The notes under the pieces were generated by a model. It saw nothing but the letters and a program-made list of their open reading frames with translations, did no database searches and was not told the origin of the DNA. This document shows, piece after piece, positions 53,301 through 61,997 of a stretch of DNA of 64,000 nt. Every line of letters starts with the position of its first letter. Within the stretch, counting starts at the first letter, position 1. Where the stretch lies: assembly GCA_045595165.1 (NCBI GenBank), contig JAZNZY010000023.1, positions 1 through 64,000 of the forward strand, read 5' to 3'. This stretch comes from SFLA01 sp045595165. GTDB lineage: Bacteria > Bacillota > Clostridia > Oscillospirales > CAG-382. Both the position numbers and the translations under genes were made by a program.

Positions 53301-53951
53301 CTCCGCGCAAAGATCCGCGCTATGGGACATATCAACGTAAATGCTGTTGAGGAATACAAAACGGAAAAAGAGCGTTTCGATTTCCTTACTGCTCAAACAG
53401 ACGATCTTAATAAGACACGCCGTCAGCTTGATTCTACCATCGAAAAACTTTCCCGTACGATGAAGGATACGTTTATCGATTGTTTCGAGCGCATTAATTC
53501 CGCTTTTGGAAGAACCTTCGCCGCACTGTTCGGCGGCGGTTCGGGCAGAGTTGAGCTTGAGGATCCCAACAATCCCCTGGAATGCGGCATAGATATTATC
53601 TTAAGACCTCCCGGAAAGAGCGTAAAGAGCATCTCTCTCCTTTCCGGCGGCGAGCAGTCCTTTGCAGCTATCGCACTGTATCTCGCGCTGCAGGAGATTA
53701 ATCCTTCGCCCTTCTGTATATTCGACGAGATCGAATCTGCATTGGACGATGTGAATCTGGCAAAATTTGCAGATTACGTTCGTGAACACAGCGAATCCAC
53801 CCAGTACATTCTTATTACCCACCGCCGCGGAACGATGGAGCGTGCAGATGTACTGTACGGCGTTACCATGTACGAAAGAGGCGTTTCCAATTATCTGCGT
53901 CTTAACGTGGATATGATGGAAGAAAATATCAAAAAATACAGTCATTCATAA
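50313..53951 (+). CDS. smc: Chromosome segregation ATPase SMC
   Basis: The 1212-residue protein is a condensin core subunit. Walker A IGPNGSGKSNISDAV is near residue 32. Long coiled coils flank a hinge at about 510-680 (LNGIVGTVSSVVST and the GGSITGGSTHKKAG stretch). The C-terminal head has signature LSGGEQSF near 1109 and Walker B FCIFDEIESALDD near 1133. The start is TTG 50313, with AGAGG about 8 bases upstream and the family start KLKSIEMQGFKSF directly behind it. scpA and scpB are not in the window. AAGGAG for ftsY follows. Confidence 0.98.
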   Translation: MKLKSIEMQGFKSFPDKTRITFDDGVTAIIGPNGSGKSNISDAVRWVLGEMSMKSLRGSKMEDVIFNGTPNRPAANFSSVSLTLDTTAEYDRHAQTFMAISEEEKGAEEKKDEYKLHDGTEVTITRKYYRSGESEYYINKKQVRLKDIYELFYDTGIGREGYSVISQGKISEVLSQKGHERRDIFEEAAGISKFRYKKAEAERKLAETENNLVRINDILSEVSSRIGPLEKEAENAKKYLVLSEEKKGLEITLWLDKIDKLRVDLERNATETAGARLTLDNCENDVRTLDYKLDNALREGYDIGRELSETERLISESEKNIAAVESEKALRMNDAEHYRRMASQYAEDVSRNNRELSLASDMLSAAMAVGEELKKEQEKAQAEFAEAENTYASFRDIAVSCTEKEQKAVSDQTNAYEYVSGLRETYAALKAKSEETVRARDEAEAQLNVSAARVSELSLALEKASADLAQAEIKVNESAENNLEANKKCEENRTARNKLNDELSAVNLDISALEHRRENLRRMEALFEGYSDGVKNVMSASGKELNGIVGTVSSVVSTDEKYVLALETALGASAQFIITEKEEDAKKAVRHLKNTAGGRATFLPIDTVTGNRVNEEPFKNIKGYLGIASDLVKTDKKFRKVIDDLLGRTILTDNMDSATAAAASCGYKVKAVTLDGQVVNPGGSITGGSTHKKAGLFTRAMDIDRLTGEITVKNADVEKLSASLEELDIKYEELCAIRANAEEAYNSAVAHRNVCIRACDGAKVRLEEENNHNESIRLQASRQEQDTVVALEATEKQLAEAEEKLASLRAYAEQCSAENASAKENEQSSFDECNRIRVALFEKTSSYERQSAHIRSLTEKKEGIQNRISDIEDAIRQAEQSALSAEAALAEYDTRKLAIAEEAKQHREKLAQLLNSRDESEKSAVSIRGLVKEAQNKKEEALRRFTELESRGQNLNTDYDSVSAKLWDEYELTYTNACAYRLPAEQMTSAATRVASLRAKIRAMGHINVNAVEEYKTEKERFDFLTAQTDDLNKTRRQLDSTIEKLSRTMKDTFIDCFERINSAFGRTFAALFGGGSGRVELEDPNNPLECGIDIILRPPGKSVKSISLLSGGEQSFAAIALYLALQEINPSPFCIFDEIESALDDVNLAKFADYVREHSESTQYILITHRRGTMERADVLYGVTMYERGVSNYLRLNVDMMEENIKKYSHS

Positions 53952-53963
53952 AAAGGAGCAACA

Positions 53964-54872
53964 ATGGGCTTTTTTGATAAATTAAAACGAGGCCTTGCAA
54001 AGACCAAGGCGGCGTTTATAACACCCCTTGAGAAGCTTTTTTCCTCTGCGGAAAAGGTGGACGATGACTTTTACGATGAACTTTTGGACGTGCTTATAAT
54101 GGCAGATGTGGGAGTCGAAACCTCCGATTATATCGTCGAAACTCTTCGTAAAGAGCTTAAAGAAAAAAATATCTGGGAGGCTGATAAGGCTCGTGAAGAG
54201 CTTCGCAGAGTGATGTGCGAAACTATTGGTGAGTATATGCCTCTTGAGATAAAAGACGGACTTAACGTTATTCTTGTTATCGGCGTTAACGGCGCAGGAA
54301 AGACCACCTCTATAGGCAAGCTTGCGTCTATGTATAAAGCCGAAGGCAAAAAGGTCATTCTTGCCGCTGCAGATACCTTCCGTGCCGCCGCAATAGATCA
54401 GCTCGGTGTCTGGGCAGACAGAGCAGGCGTGCAGATGATCCGTCAGTCCGAGGGAGCAGATCCTGCCGCAGTCGTTTTTGATGCGGCCGCAGCAGCCCGC
54501 AAGCAAAAGGCAGATGTGCTTATCGTAGATACTGCAGGAAGACTACACAACAAGAAGAATCTGTTGGATGAGCTTGGAAAAATCAACCGCGTACTTGACC
54601 GTGAGCTTCCCGAAGCTCACAAGGAAACCCTTATAGTTCTGGATGCCACCACCGGTCAGAACGCTATAATGCAGACACAGGAATTCGGAAAAGCCGCAGG
54701 AATTACGGGACTGGTTCTTACAAAGCTTGACGGTACCGCAAAAGGCGGTTTCGTGCTTGCTATCAAGCATACTCTTGATATTCCCGTTCGCTTTATAGGC
54801 GTAGGCGAGGGAGTTGATGATCTGCGTCCCTTTAACCCGGTTGATTTTGTTAAAGCTATGTTCGGAGATTAA
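53964..54872 (+). CDS. ftsY: Signal recognition particle receptor FtsY
   Basis: The 302-residue GTPase docks the SRP-ribosome complex to the membrane and SecYEG. It has the short Firmicutes form, with a four-helix N domain (about 1-90) and a G domain: GVNGAGKTTSIGKLA near residue 107, DTFRAAAIDQL, DTAGRLHNKKNL near 192 and TKLDGTAKGG near 251. It follows smc as in Bacillus, but ylxM and ffh are not beside it; rdgB is. Confidence 0.98.
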   Translation: MGFFDKLKRGLAKTKAAFITPLEKLFSSAEKVDDDFYDELLDVLIMADVGVETSDYIVETLRKELKEKNIWEADKAREELRRVMCETIGEYMPLEIKDGLNVILVIGVNGAGKTTSIGKLASMYKAEGKKVILAAADTFRAAAIDQLGVWADRAGVQMIRQSEGADPAAVVFDAAAAARKQKADVLIVDTAGRLHNKKNLLDELGKINRVLDRELPEAHKETLIVLDATTGQNAIMQTQEFGKAAGITGLVLTKLDGTAKGGFVLAIKHTLDIPVRFIGVGEGVDDLRPFNPVDFVKAMFGD

Positions 54873-54875
54873 AAT

Positions 54876-55490
54876 ATGGAACTTGTTTTTGCAACCAATA
54901 ACAAACATAAAGTCAGCGAACTTCGTGAGCTTTTTCACGGATATTTCGGCGATAAGGTAAATATACTTACTCTTAAAGACGTTGGTTTCGAAGGTGATAT
55001 TATCGAGGACGCCGATACCTTTGCAGGAAATGCTTTTATAAAAGCCGATACAGTCTGCCGTTTTTGCGGAAAGCCTGCCGTTGCGGATGATTCCGGTCTG
55101 GTTGTGGATGCACTCGGCGGAGCACCGGGGGTTATGTCCGCCCGTTATTCGGGAGAGGATTCGGACGATAAAAGAAATATCCAAAAACTACTCGGCGAAT
55201 TGAAAAACGTACCTTTAGAGGAACGTACAGCCCGCTTTGTTTGCCATATCTGTTGCGTTTTTCCTGACGGAAAGCGTATCGATTGCGAGGAAAACAGCGA
55301 AGGTAGGATCATCTTCGAATGTAAAGGGGACGGGGACTTCGGATACGATCCCGTTTTCCTGAACGAGGAGTACGGACTTACCTTTGCGGAAATGGATATG
55401 GAAACCAAAAACAAGGTCAGCCACAGAGGCAGAGCGGTAAGAACTTTTGCAGACATATTCGCCTCATCAAATGTTGACATAATACAGTAA
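54876..55490 (+). CDS. rdgB: Non-canonical purine NTP pyrophosphatase (RdgB/HAM1)
   Basis: The 204-residue enzyme hydrolyses dITP, ITP and XTP to keep them out of DNA and RNA. Family marks are LVFATNNKHKVSELREL at the start, FAGNAFIKAD near residue 50, VADDSGLVVDALGGAPGV near 69 and FGYDPVF near 152. It lies 3 bp after ftsY. The promoter for cdaA overlaps its last codons. Confidence 0.97.
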   Translation: MELVFATNNKHKVSELRELFHGYFGDKVNILTLKDVGFEGDIIEDADTFAGNAFIKADTVCRFCGKPAVADDSGLVVDALGGAPGVMSARYSGEDSDDKRNIQKLLGELKNVPLEERTARFVCHICCVFPDGKRIDCEENSEGRIIFECKGDGDFGYDPVFLNEEYGLTFAEMDMETKNKVSHRGRAVRTFADIFASSNVDIIQ

Positions 55491-55502
55491 ATGTGTTATC
55501 AT
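55474..55502 (+). promoter_or_regulatory. Promoter of cdaA-cdaR and downstream genes
   Basis: TTGACA (55474-55479), 17-nt spacer, TATCAT (55497-55502) with an extended TGT. It overlaps the rdgB 3' end. Confidence 0.78.
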
Positions 55503-55542
55503 AATATGATGAATTAATTTTACTTTACCGGGAGGGAACGGC

Positions 55543-56418
55543 GTGAGCGATTTTCTTTATTACGTTAAGGAAACTCTGTTAAATATTACAGTAATAGATG
55601 TTATTGATATTGTTATCGTTTCTTTTTTACTGTATTACACTTTTAAATTTATACAAGAGCGCCGTGCCGCCAAGCTTGCCATCGGTCTTATATTACTGCT
55701 GGCTTTGCTGCTTGTCAGTGAAGTGCTTAATATGCATGCGCTCAACTTTATACTTTCAAATCTTTTCAGTGTCGGAATTATTGCGCTGGTTATCGTATTC
55801 CAGCCGGAATTGCGCAGCGTGCTTGAGAAGGTGGGTGGTGAATCCCTGCGGAGTATAAGGGGAAAAATGGATGACGAAACTGTTTCTCTGTATACCGAAT
55901 GTATTACCGAGGTGGCAGTAGCCGCAGAACAGCTTTCTCAATCCAAAACGGGTGCTTTAATGGTATTTGAGCGTTCCACCAAGCTTGGCGACGTTATCCG
56001 TACCGGTACAGTACTGGATGCAAAACCCACGTCTTTCCTTATCGGCAACATATTTTTCAACAAAGCGCCCTTACACGACGGCGCGGTTATATTCAGAGAA
56101 GGCCGTATCCACGCCGCAGGCTGTTTTTTGCCTTTGTCCGATAATAACGAGATCGTAAAAGACCTCGGTACCCGCCACCGCGCAGGTATAGGTATGAGCG
56201 AAAACAGTGATGCTATCGTACTTATTATATCCGAAGAAACGGGAATAATCTCCGTTGCATCTGATGGCGTACTTAAAAGAGGCTTTTCCCGTAAGAAGCT
56301 GGAAACTTATCTCGAATCTCAGCTTATAGTAAAAGAGAACTCTTTGAAGAGCAAGGTTAAAAACCAGCTTACCCGTATTACAAAAAAGAAAAAGGGGGAT
56401 GAAAAGGTTGATCAATAA
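55543..56418 (+). CDS. cdaA: Diadenylate cyclase CdaA
   Basis: The 291-residue enzyme makes cyclic di-AMP from two ATP. Three N-terminal membrane helices (about residues 20-87) and a short coiled linker lead to the DAC domain, with the motifs LHDGAVIF near 180 and GTRHRAGIG near 211. The start is GTG 55543, six bases behind GGGAGGG. cdaR overlaps its end by about 20 bp and should regulate it. glmM, often third in this operon, is not present; recJ follows cdaR instead. Confidence 0.96.
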   Translation: MSDFLYYVKETLLNITVIDVIDIVIVSFLLYYTFKFIQERRAAKLAIGLILLLALLLVSEVLNMHALNFILSNLFSVGIIALVIVFQPELRSVLEKVGGESLRSIRGKMDDETVSLYTECITEVAVAAEQLSQSKTGALMVFERSTKLGDVIRTGTVLDAKPTSFLIGNIFFNKAPLHDGAVIFREGRIHAAGCFLPLSDNNEIVKDLGTRHRAGIGMSENSDAIVLIISEETGIISVASDGVLKRGFSRKKLETYLESQLIVKENSLKSKVKNQLTRITKKKKGDEKVDQ

Positions 56419-57679
56419 GCTTAAAGACGTTTCCAATTCAGTCCCTCGTCCCAATAAGAGAAAGATCGTTACTTTCTCCACAGCGTTTCTCGCGGTTGTT
56501 TCCGCTGTTGTGCTTTGGTTTTTTGCTATAGACTATGATAGCCCCGATTACACCAAGACTTTTTCAAATATCAAGGTAGAAGTTACCGGGTTGTCCGAGC
56601 TTCGTCAGACGATGGGTTATACCCTTATTGAGGAGCCGGATCTTACCGTTGACGTAACCATCGCCGGCAAGCGTACCGACGTTAATCAGGTGCGTTCCTC
56701 CGAAATCACCGCTTCCATAGATTTGTCTACCGTGGCAGCGGCAGGGGAGAATAAGTTTTCCGTACAGATATCTTCTCCCAACGGTACGACCGTGGCATCC
56801 CAAAGCATAAGCGAAGTAAGATTGTATGTCGATAATTTTATTTCGAAGCAATACACGGTCAAGGTGCGAAATCTTAATTACACTTTGGCTGAGCATTTGC
56901 ATATCGATACCGTAAACTGCAGTCCCGCTACCGTTACGGTTTGGGGACCCGAGAATGAGCTGGAAAAAATATCCGGTGCGTACGTTGATCTTGAACTTGG
57001 TGAGCTTGTAAACTCCGTCAAGGTTACGGCAAGTGCAAAGCTTCTCGATATTAATAACGCAGAGGTCAACAACCCTTATATAATGGTTGCAAACAGCTCT
57101 GTTACCGCATCTGTTTCCGTTTACGCAGAAAAAGAAGTGCCTGTCCGCGTAAAACTTATCGGAGGTATATATTCCGGCCTTACGGCTGACATCCGCTGTG
57201 ATATCGACACGGTCTTGCTCCGCGGAACTGTAGAGCGTATGGCAAATATAAGCGAATACGTTATTGAAATCGATGAAACCGATACTCAGTTTGATTTGCC
57301 TGTAAAGGTACTTATAACGCCTCCCGTGGGAAGTATAAACGTAGGGGAAGAACAGTATGCAACCGTTCTTATTTCGGTTCCGGATATCGGCAAGCTGGAT
57401 ATGATAATACCCTCGAAAAACATCGAATTCATCAATATGCCGGAGGAATTCAGCGCAAAAGCTCTCAAGGACGTGGTAATTGAGCTTCGCGGTCTGCAGG
57501 ATGTACTTAACACCCTTACCGAGGAGGATATCAAGCTGAGCGTGGATATGTCCCTTTTGGGAGATCTGTCTGCGGGAAGTATGACCGTTCCGGTAACGGT
57601 AACCATTTCAAACGAAGCTGTTTCGGGTATATTTGTTTACAACCGTAACGCATATACCGTTGAGATAATTATAAAATAA
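56399..57679 (+). CDS. cdaR: YbbR-domain protein CdaR, regulator of CdaA
   Basis: The 426-residue protein has a short cytoplasmic start, one membrane helix (about 23-42) and four YbbR-type beta repeats outside the membrane (about 45-130, 135-220, 225-310, 315-415). CdaR binds CdaA and modulates c-di-AMP production in related Firmicutes. The start is either ATG 56399, only a few bases after GGGGG, or TTG 56408 with better spacing; the coding sense is the same. The overlap with cdaA shows co-translation. Confidence 0.9.
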   Translation: MKRLINKLKDVSNSVPRPNKRKIVTFSTAFLAVVSAVVLWFFAIDYDSPDYTKTFSNIKVEVTGLSELRQTMGYTLIEEPDLTVDVTIAGKRTDVNQVRSSEITASIDLSTVAAAGENKFSVQISSPNGTTVASQSISEVRLYVDNFISKQYTVKVRNLNYTLAEHLHIDTVNCSPATVTVWGPENELEKISGAYVDLELGELVNSVKVTASAKLLDINNAEVNNPYIMVANSSVTASVSVYAEKEVPVRVKLIGGIYSGLTADIRCDIDTVLLRGTVERMANISEYVIEIDETDTQFDLPVKVLITPPVGSINVGEEQYATVLISVPDIGKLDMIIPSKNIEFINMPEEFSAKALKDVVIELRGLQDVLNTLTEEDIKLSVDMSLLGDLSAGSMTVPVTVTISNEAVSGIFVYNRNAYTVEIIIK

Positions 57680-57698
57680 ATTTTAGGAGATGAAGGCC

Positions 57699-59777
57699 TT
57701 GACTTCAAGGAAGTGGGTCATAAACGGCGCCAATACAACCGCCGCCGCTGCATTACGGGCGGAAAGCGGATATTTGCCTCTCACAGCAAGATTGCTTTGC
57801 TCCAGAGGATTTGATACATCCGCTAAGGTTGCCGATTTTTACGATACAGAAAAACTTTCTTTTTACGATCCCTATCTGCTCAAGGATATGGATAAAGCGG
57901 TTGACCGCATAAAAAAAGCTATACAAAACAAAGAGCGCGTTTGTATTTACGGCGATTACGACGTGGACGGTGTTACTTCCACCACTATGTTGTATACATA
58001 TCTGCGTTCTCTCGGCGTAGAAACTACATATTTTATTCCCGAGCGTATGAACGAGGGGTACGGACTAAGCCGTACTGCCATTGAGCGCTTTGCGGGCAAT
58101 GTGGATCTGCTTATCACCGTTGACACGGGTATAACCGCCGTCGCCGAAACCGAATACGCAAAGCAGTTCGGAATGGATATGATCATAACCGACCACCACA
58201 GTTGCAGGGATACTCTTCCCGATGCGATAGCGGTCGTCAACCCTCACAGAGAAGATTGCGAATATCCCTTCAAAAAGCTTGCTGGGGTAGGCGTAGTGTT
58301 CAAGCTTCTTTGCGCCCTCCACGGAAACAGCGATGATATATGCAAACGCTACGGTGAAATAGTTGCTATCGGCACTATTGCCGATGTTATGCCCATCGTT
58401 GGCGAAAACCGTCTTATTGCGGCAATAGGTATCGAAAACCTTTCAAACACTAAGTATCACGGCTTGCGTGCGCTTATGGAGCAGGTTGGTATATTCAGAA
58501 ACGGCAAAAAGGTTAAAAAAATAACTTCTTCCACCATAGGATATGTGCTTGCGCCACGTATCAACGCCGCTGGCAGAATTACCAGCGCTGTGCGTGCGGT
58601 TGAGCTTTTACTTGCGGATAACGAAAACGATGCAAGCCGTATCGCCGCAGAGCTTTGCGAAATAAATAAGCTTCGCCAATCCACCGAGCTTGATATTTAT
58701 AATCAGGCACTTTCCCAGATAACCGAGCAACATCCCGATAATACGGCGTACGTCCTTTCTTCCGACGGATGGCATCAAGGCGTTATCGGCGTGGTTGCAT
58801 CCCGTATAACAGAGAAGTACTCGCTTCCCAGCGTATTGTTCTCTTTTGACGGTGATATAGGAAAGGGAAGCGGCAGAAGCATTAAAGGATTTTCCCTTAT
58901 GGATGCCTTGGCTGAATGCTCCGACCTTTTGCTTGAATACGGCGGGCACGAGCTTGCAGCAGGTCTTTCTATCGAACGCAAGAACCTGGAGGCTTTTTCT
59001 GCCCGTCTGAACGATTATGCGGAAAAGCATATAAAGAAAAACGAGCTTGTTATTCCTCTTGAGATCGACTGCGAAGCGGCATTTTCCGAGCTTACTCTCC
59101 GTCAGGCGGAGGATATTCAGCGTCTTGAGCCCTTCGGCTTGTCAAATCCCGTTCCCGTATTTATTCTTAAAGGTGCGGTTATAAAGAACGTAACACCTCT
59201 TTCCGGCGGAAAGCATATGAAGATACGAGTTTCCGATGGCGGCAGAAGCGACCTTACCGCCGTGTACTTCGGAATGAGTGCAGAAAGCTTTTCTCTCTGC
59301 GAAGGGGATCGGTGCGATATAGCCTTTTCTCTTGAAATCAACGAGTTTATGGGCACAGCAACGCCCCAGCTTCTCGTTAAGGATATAAGACTTGCAGAAG
59401 GCGAAAACGATAAGCTTGACAGCGAATACGAAGCATATCTTCGTGCCGTCGATTTCGAGGATCAGTGTCCCGTATCTGCGGATTGTATTCCCACTCTCGC
59501 AGATTTCAGAGAAGTGTTCCGTTATCTTCGCCGCAGCTTTGACGGCAGCAAGCCTTCATCGGTACGCCGCCTTGTCAGCAATATCCGCGAGGAAACGGGC
59601 AACGATATAAATGTTTGTAAAATTTTAATTATCAGCGACGTTTTGCAGGAGCAAGGTATTGCAGAAGTAGAGCATATACCCGGTATGATGATCCGCATCG
59701 GCTTAAAGCCCTTCAGCGGAAAGATCAATCTTGATAATTCCAGACTTTTGGGAATGGTAAAAGCAAAACACGCGTAA
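57699..59777 (+). CDS. recJ: Single-stranded-DNA exonuclease RecJ
   Basis: The 692-residue enzyme degrades ssDNA 5' to 3' in recombination and repair. DHH-domain motifs include YGDYDVDGVTSTTML near residue 86, DTGITAV near 140, and the DHH triad (ITDHHSC) near 164. DHHA1 has GGHELAAGLS near 415, and an OB-fold part follows. ATG 57690 touches the AGGAG site (57685-57689), so TTG 57699, nine bases downstream, is the more likely start. It lies 19 bp after cdaR. Confidence 0.95.
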   Translation: MTSRKWVINGANTTAAAALRAESGYLPLTARLLCSRGFDTSAKVADFYDTEKLSFYDPYLLKDMDKAVDRIKKAIQNKERVCIYGDYDVDGVTSTTMLYTYLRSLGVETTYFIPERMNEGYGLSRTAIERFAGNVDLLITVDTGITAVAETEYAKQFGMDMIITDHHSCRDTLPDAIAVVNPHREDCEYPFKKLAGVGVVFKLLCALHGNSDDICKRYGEIVAIGTIADVMPIVGENRLIAAIGIENLSNTKYHGLRALMEQVGIFRNGKKVKKITSSTIGYVLAPRINAAGRITSAVRAVELLLADNENDASRIAAELCEINKLRQSTELDIYNQALSQITEQHPDNTAYVLSSDGWHQGVIGVVASRITEKYSLPSVLFSFDGDIGKGSGRSIKGFSLMDALAECSDLLLEYGGHELAAGLSIERKNLEAFSARLNDYAEKHIKKNELVIPLEIDCEAAFSELTLRQAEDIQRLEPFGLSNPVPVFILKGAVIKNVTPLSGGKHMKIRVSDGGRSDLTAVYFGMSAESFSLCEGDRCDIAFSLEINEFMGTATPQLLVKDIRLAEGENDKLDSEYEAYLRAVDFEDQCPVSADCIPTLADFREVFRYLRRSFDGSKPSSVRRLVSNIREETGNDINVCKILIISDVLQEQGIAEVEHIPGMMIRIGLKPFSGKINLDNSRLLGMVKAKHA

Positions 59778-59789
59778 AACAGGTGTAAT

Positions 59790-61997
59790 ATGTCTGTAAG
59801 TTTTGAAAGCTTTATAGAAAAGTTAAAACAAAACGGAGGCTACGATATAGCCAAGATCACAAAAGCATATGAATTCGCATATAGGATGCATGATGGACAG
59901 ACCCGCATTTCCGGTGAGCCGTACATCATTCACCCACTTTCTGTTGCGGGTATCGTAGCTGATCTTCAGCTTGATACAGATTCTATATGTGCTGCCTTTT
60001 TGCACGATACCGTGGAGGATTGCGGTGAAAAGGTTACTCTTAACGTTATAAACAAGGAGTTTGGAAGCGACGTTGCCGATCTTGTTGACGGCGTTACCAA
60101 GCTCGTCCACATCCGCTTCGAAACCAAGCAGGATGAAAGTATCGAGAATTTGCGTAAAATGTTCCTTGCAATGAGCAAGGATCTGCGCGTAATTTTTATA
60201 AAGCTTGCCGATCGTCTTCACAATATGCGTACTCTTGACGTACGCCGTGAGGAAAAACAGCGTGCCGTTGCATTGGAAACAATGCACGTTTACGCACCCT
60301 TGGCTCACCGCCTCGGTATCCAGAAGATAAAGCAGGAGCTTGAAATGCTTGCTCTCAAATATCTGGATCCCATCGGGTTTCGTGAGGTTGAGGTAGACGT
60401 TGAAAAACGTTACGGCAAAAATAAAGGTTTTTTGGATCATTACAAATCTCTGGTCGGCGCAAAGCTTGATGAAAACCATATCAAGTACCGTCTTGAGGGC
60501 CGTATAAAATCCATATATTCCATTTACAAAAAGATGTATTCAGGTAGTAAAAGCTTTGAAGAAATCTACGATTTTTATGCTATACGTATAATCGTGGATA
60601 CCGAGCTTGATTGCTATACATCTTTGGGTATAATTCACGAAGCCTTTAACTTTATTCCCGGCAGATTCAAGGATTACATTTCCACGCCAAAGCCCAATCT
60701 TTACCGTTCTCTTCACACTACCGTTATAGGTAAAGAGGGTATTCCCGTGGAAGTGCAGATCCGTACCTGGGAAATGCACCGAGAAGCAGAATACGGTCTT
60801 GCCGCCCATTGGAAGTATAAATCAGGTGAGCAGGCAAAAGCGCTGGTAGATCAAAAGCTTCAGTGGATACGCACTCTGTTGGAAACCGAGAAGGATACCG
60901 ACGATCCCGATGAATTCTACAGACCTCTTAAAATAGACCTTTTCGAGGACGAGATATTTGTATTTACCCCCAAGGGAGATGTTATCAACCTTCCCACCAA
61001 CGCAACTCCTATAGACTTTGCATATGCCATCCACTCTGCTGTCGGAAACAAAATGGTAGGCGCTCGTGTCAACGGCAGTATCGTTCCCATAGATTCTATT
61101 CTTGAAAACGGTCAGATCGTTGAGGTTATCACCTCTTCCGCATCCAAAGGTCCCAGCCGAGATTGGCTTAAAATAGTTCGTTCCGGCGAAGCAAGAAACA
61201 AAATACGCCAGTATTTCAAAAAAGAAATGCGGGCGGAGAATATAATTGTTGGTAAAACCGAGGTTGATCGTGAGCTTAAGCGTTACGGCAGAAGCTATTC
61301 CGAAGCGCAAAAGAACGAGATCGTTACAAACGTTGCTGCCCGTATCAGCTTGCCCGATCCCGATGATCTATATAATAATATAGGCTACGGCGGACTTTCT
61401 ATCAGTAAGATCGCCGCAAAATTAAAGGATGAATTTACCCGCGTGGTGTGTCCTCCCGAGCCTGTGGAAGAAGCGCCGGTGCCCGAAAAGCCTGCGGCTC
61501 CCAGAGGAAGAATCGCCAATTCGCAATCCGTAATTATTGATAGCGTTTCCGGTTGCGAGGTTAAATTTGCAAAATGCTGTAATCCTCTTCCCGGTGACAG
61601 TATTATCGGATTTATTACCAAAGGCTATGGTGTTTCTATCCACAAGTACGATTGTCCCAACGCGCAGGCAGGCTTGCAAAAGCCCGAGGATAAAGACAGA
61701 TGGGTGGTCGCTTCCTGGTCCGAGCAGATCGAAAAGCGGGAAGTCGGCAAGTTTGATGCGGTGTTGAATGTATATGCGGATTATTCTTCCGCACTGTTTG
61801 CAGACATTTCAGTTCAGCTTAAAAATATGTCTGTTGATATTATTTCTATATCATCAAAGGAAAATATAGGCAGTTGCCTGCTTACCGTGGTTATTAAGTG
61901 TAGCAGTATCGACCATCTGCACAGCATAATGTCCCAGTTGCGTAAGGTACCTAACGTGCGCGACGTTACCCGCGGCAGCGAAGGCAGGGTAGTATAA
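59790..61997 (+). CDS. relA: Bifunctional (p)ppGpp synthetase/hydrolase Rel
   Basis: The 735-residue protein makes and degrades the stringent alarmone. The HD hydrolase domain (about 25-180) has YIIHPLSVAGI and AAFLHDTVEDC, with the HD near residue 71. The synthetase domain (about 240-350) has YDFYAIRIIVDT and PNLYRSLHTTVIG. TGS (about 385-448; VFTPKGDVINLPTNATPIDF), a zinc-finger/helical region with KCCNPLPGD near 595, and ACT (about 660-730) complete the long Rel form. Both enzyme halves look intact. dtd starts directly after the stop. Confidence 0.98.
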   Translation: MSVSFESFIEKLKQNGGYDIAKITKAYEFAYRMHDGQTRISGEPYIIHPLSVAGIVADLQLDTDSICAAFLHDTVEDCGEKVTLNVINKEFGSDVADLVDGVTKLVHIRFETKQDESIENLRKMFLAMSKDLRVIFIKLADRLHNMRTLDVRREEKQRAVALETMHVYAPLAHRLGIQKIKQELEMLALKYLDPIGFREVEVDVEKRYGKNKGFLDHYKSLVGAKLDENHIKYRLEGRIKSIYSIYKKMYSGSKSFEEIYDFYAIRIIVDTELDCYTSLGIIHEAFNFIPGRFKDYISTPKPNLYRSLHTTVIGKEGIPVEVQIRTWEMHREAEYGLAAHWKYKSGEQAKALVDQKLQWIRTLLETEKDTDDPDEFYRPLKIDLFEDEIFVFTPKGDVINLPTNATPIDFAYAIHSAVGNKMVGARVNGSIVPIDSILENGQIVEVITSSASKGPSRDWLKIVRSGEARNKIRQYFKKEMRAENIIVGKTEVDRELKRYGRSYSEAQKNEIVTNVAARISLPDPDDLYNNIGYGGLSISKIAAKLKDEFTRVVCPPEPVEEAPVPEKPAAPRGRIANSQSVIIDSVSGCEVKFAKCCNPLPGDSIIGFITKGYGVSIHKYDCPNAQAGLQKPEDKDRWVVASWSEQIEKREVGKFDAVLNVYADYSSALFADISVQLKNMSVDIISISSKENIGSCLLTVVIKCSSIDHLHSIMSQLRKVPNVRDVTRGSEGRVV

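Noticed and set aside
57699..59777. GdpP/DhhP-type c-di-AMP phosphodiesterase beside cdaA
   Set aside because: The DHH protein has full RecJ length, a GGHELAAGL DHHA1 motif and an OB-fold-like part, and lacks membrane helices, PAS and GGDEF domains.
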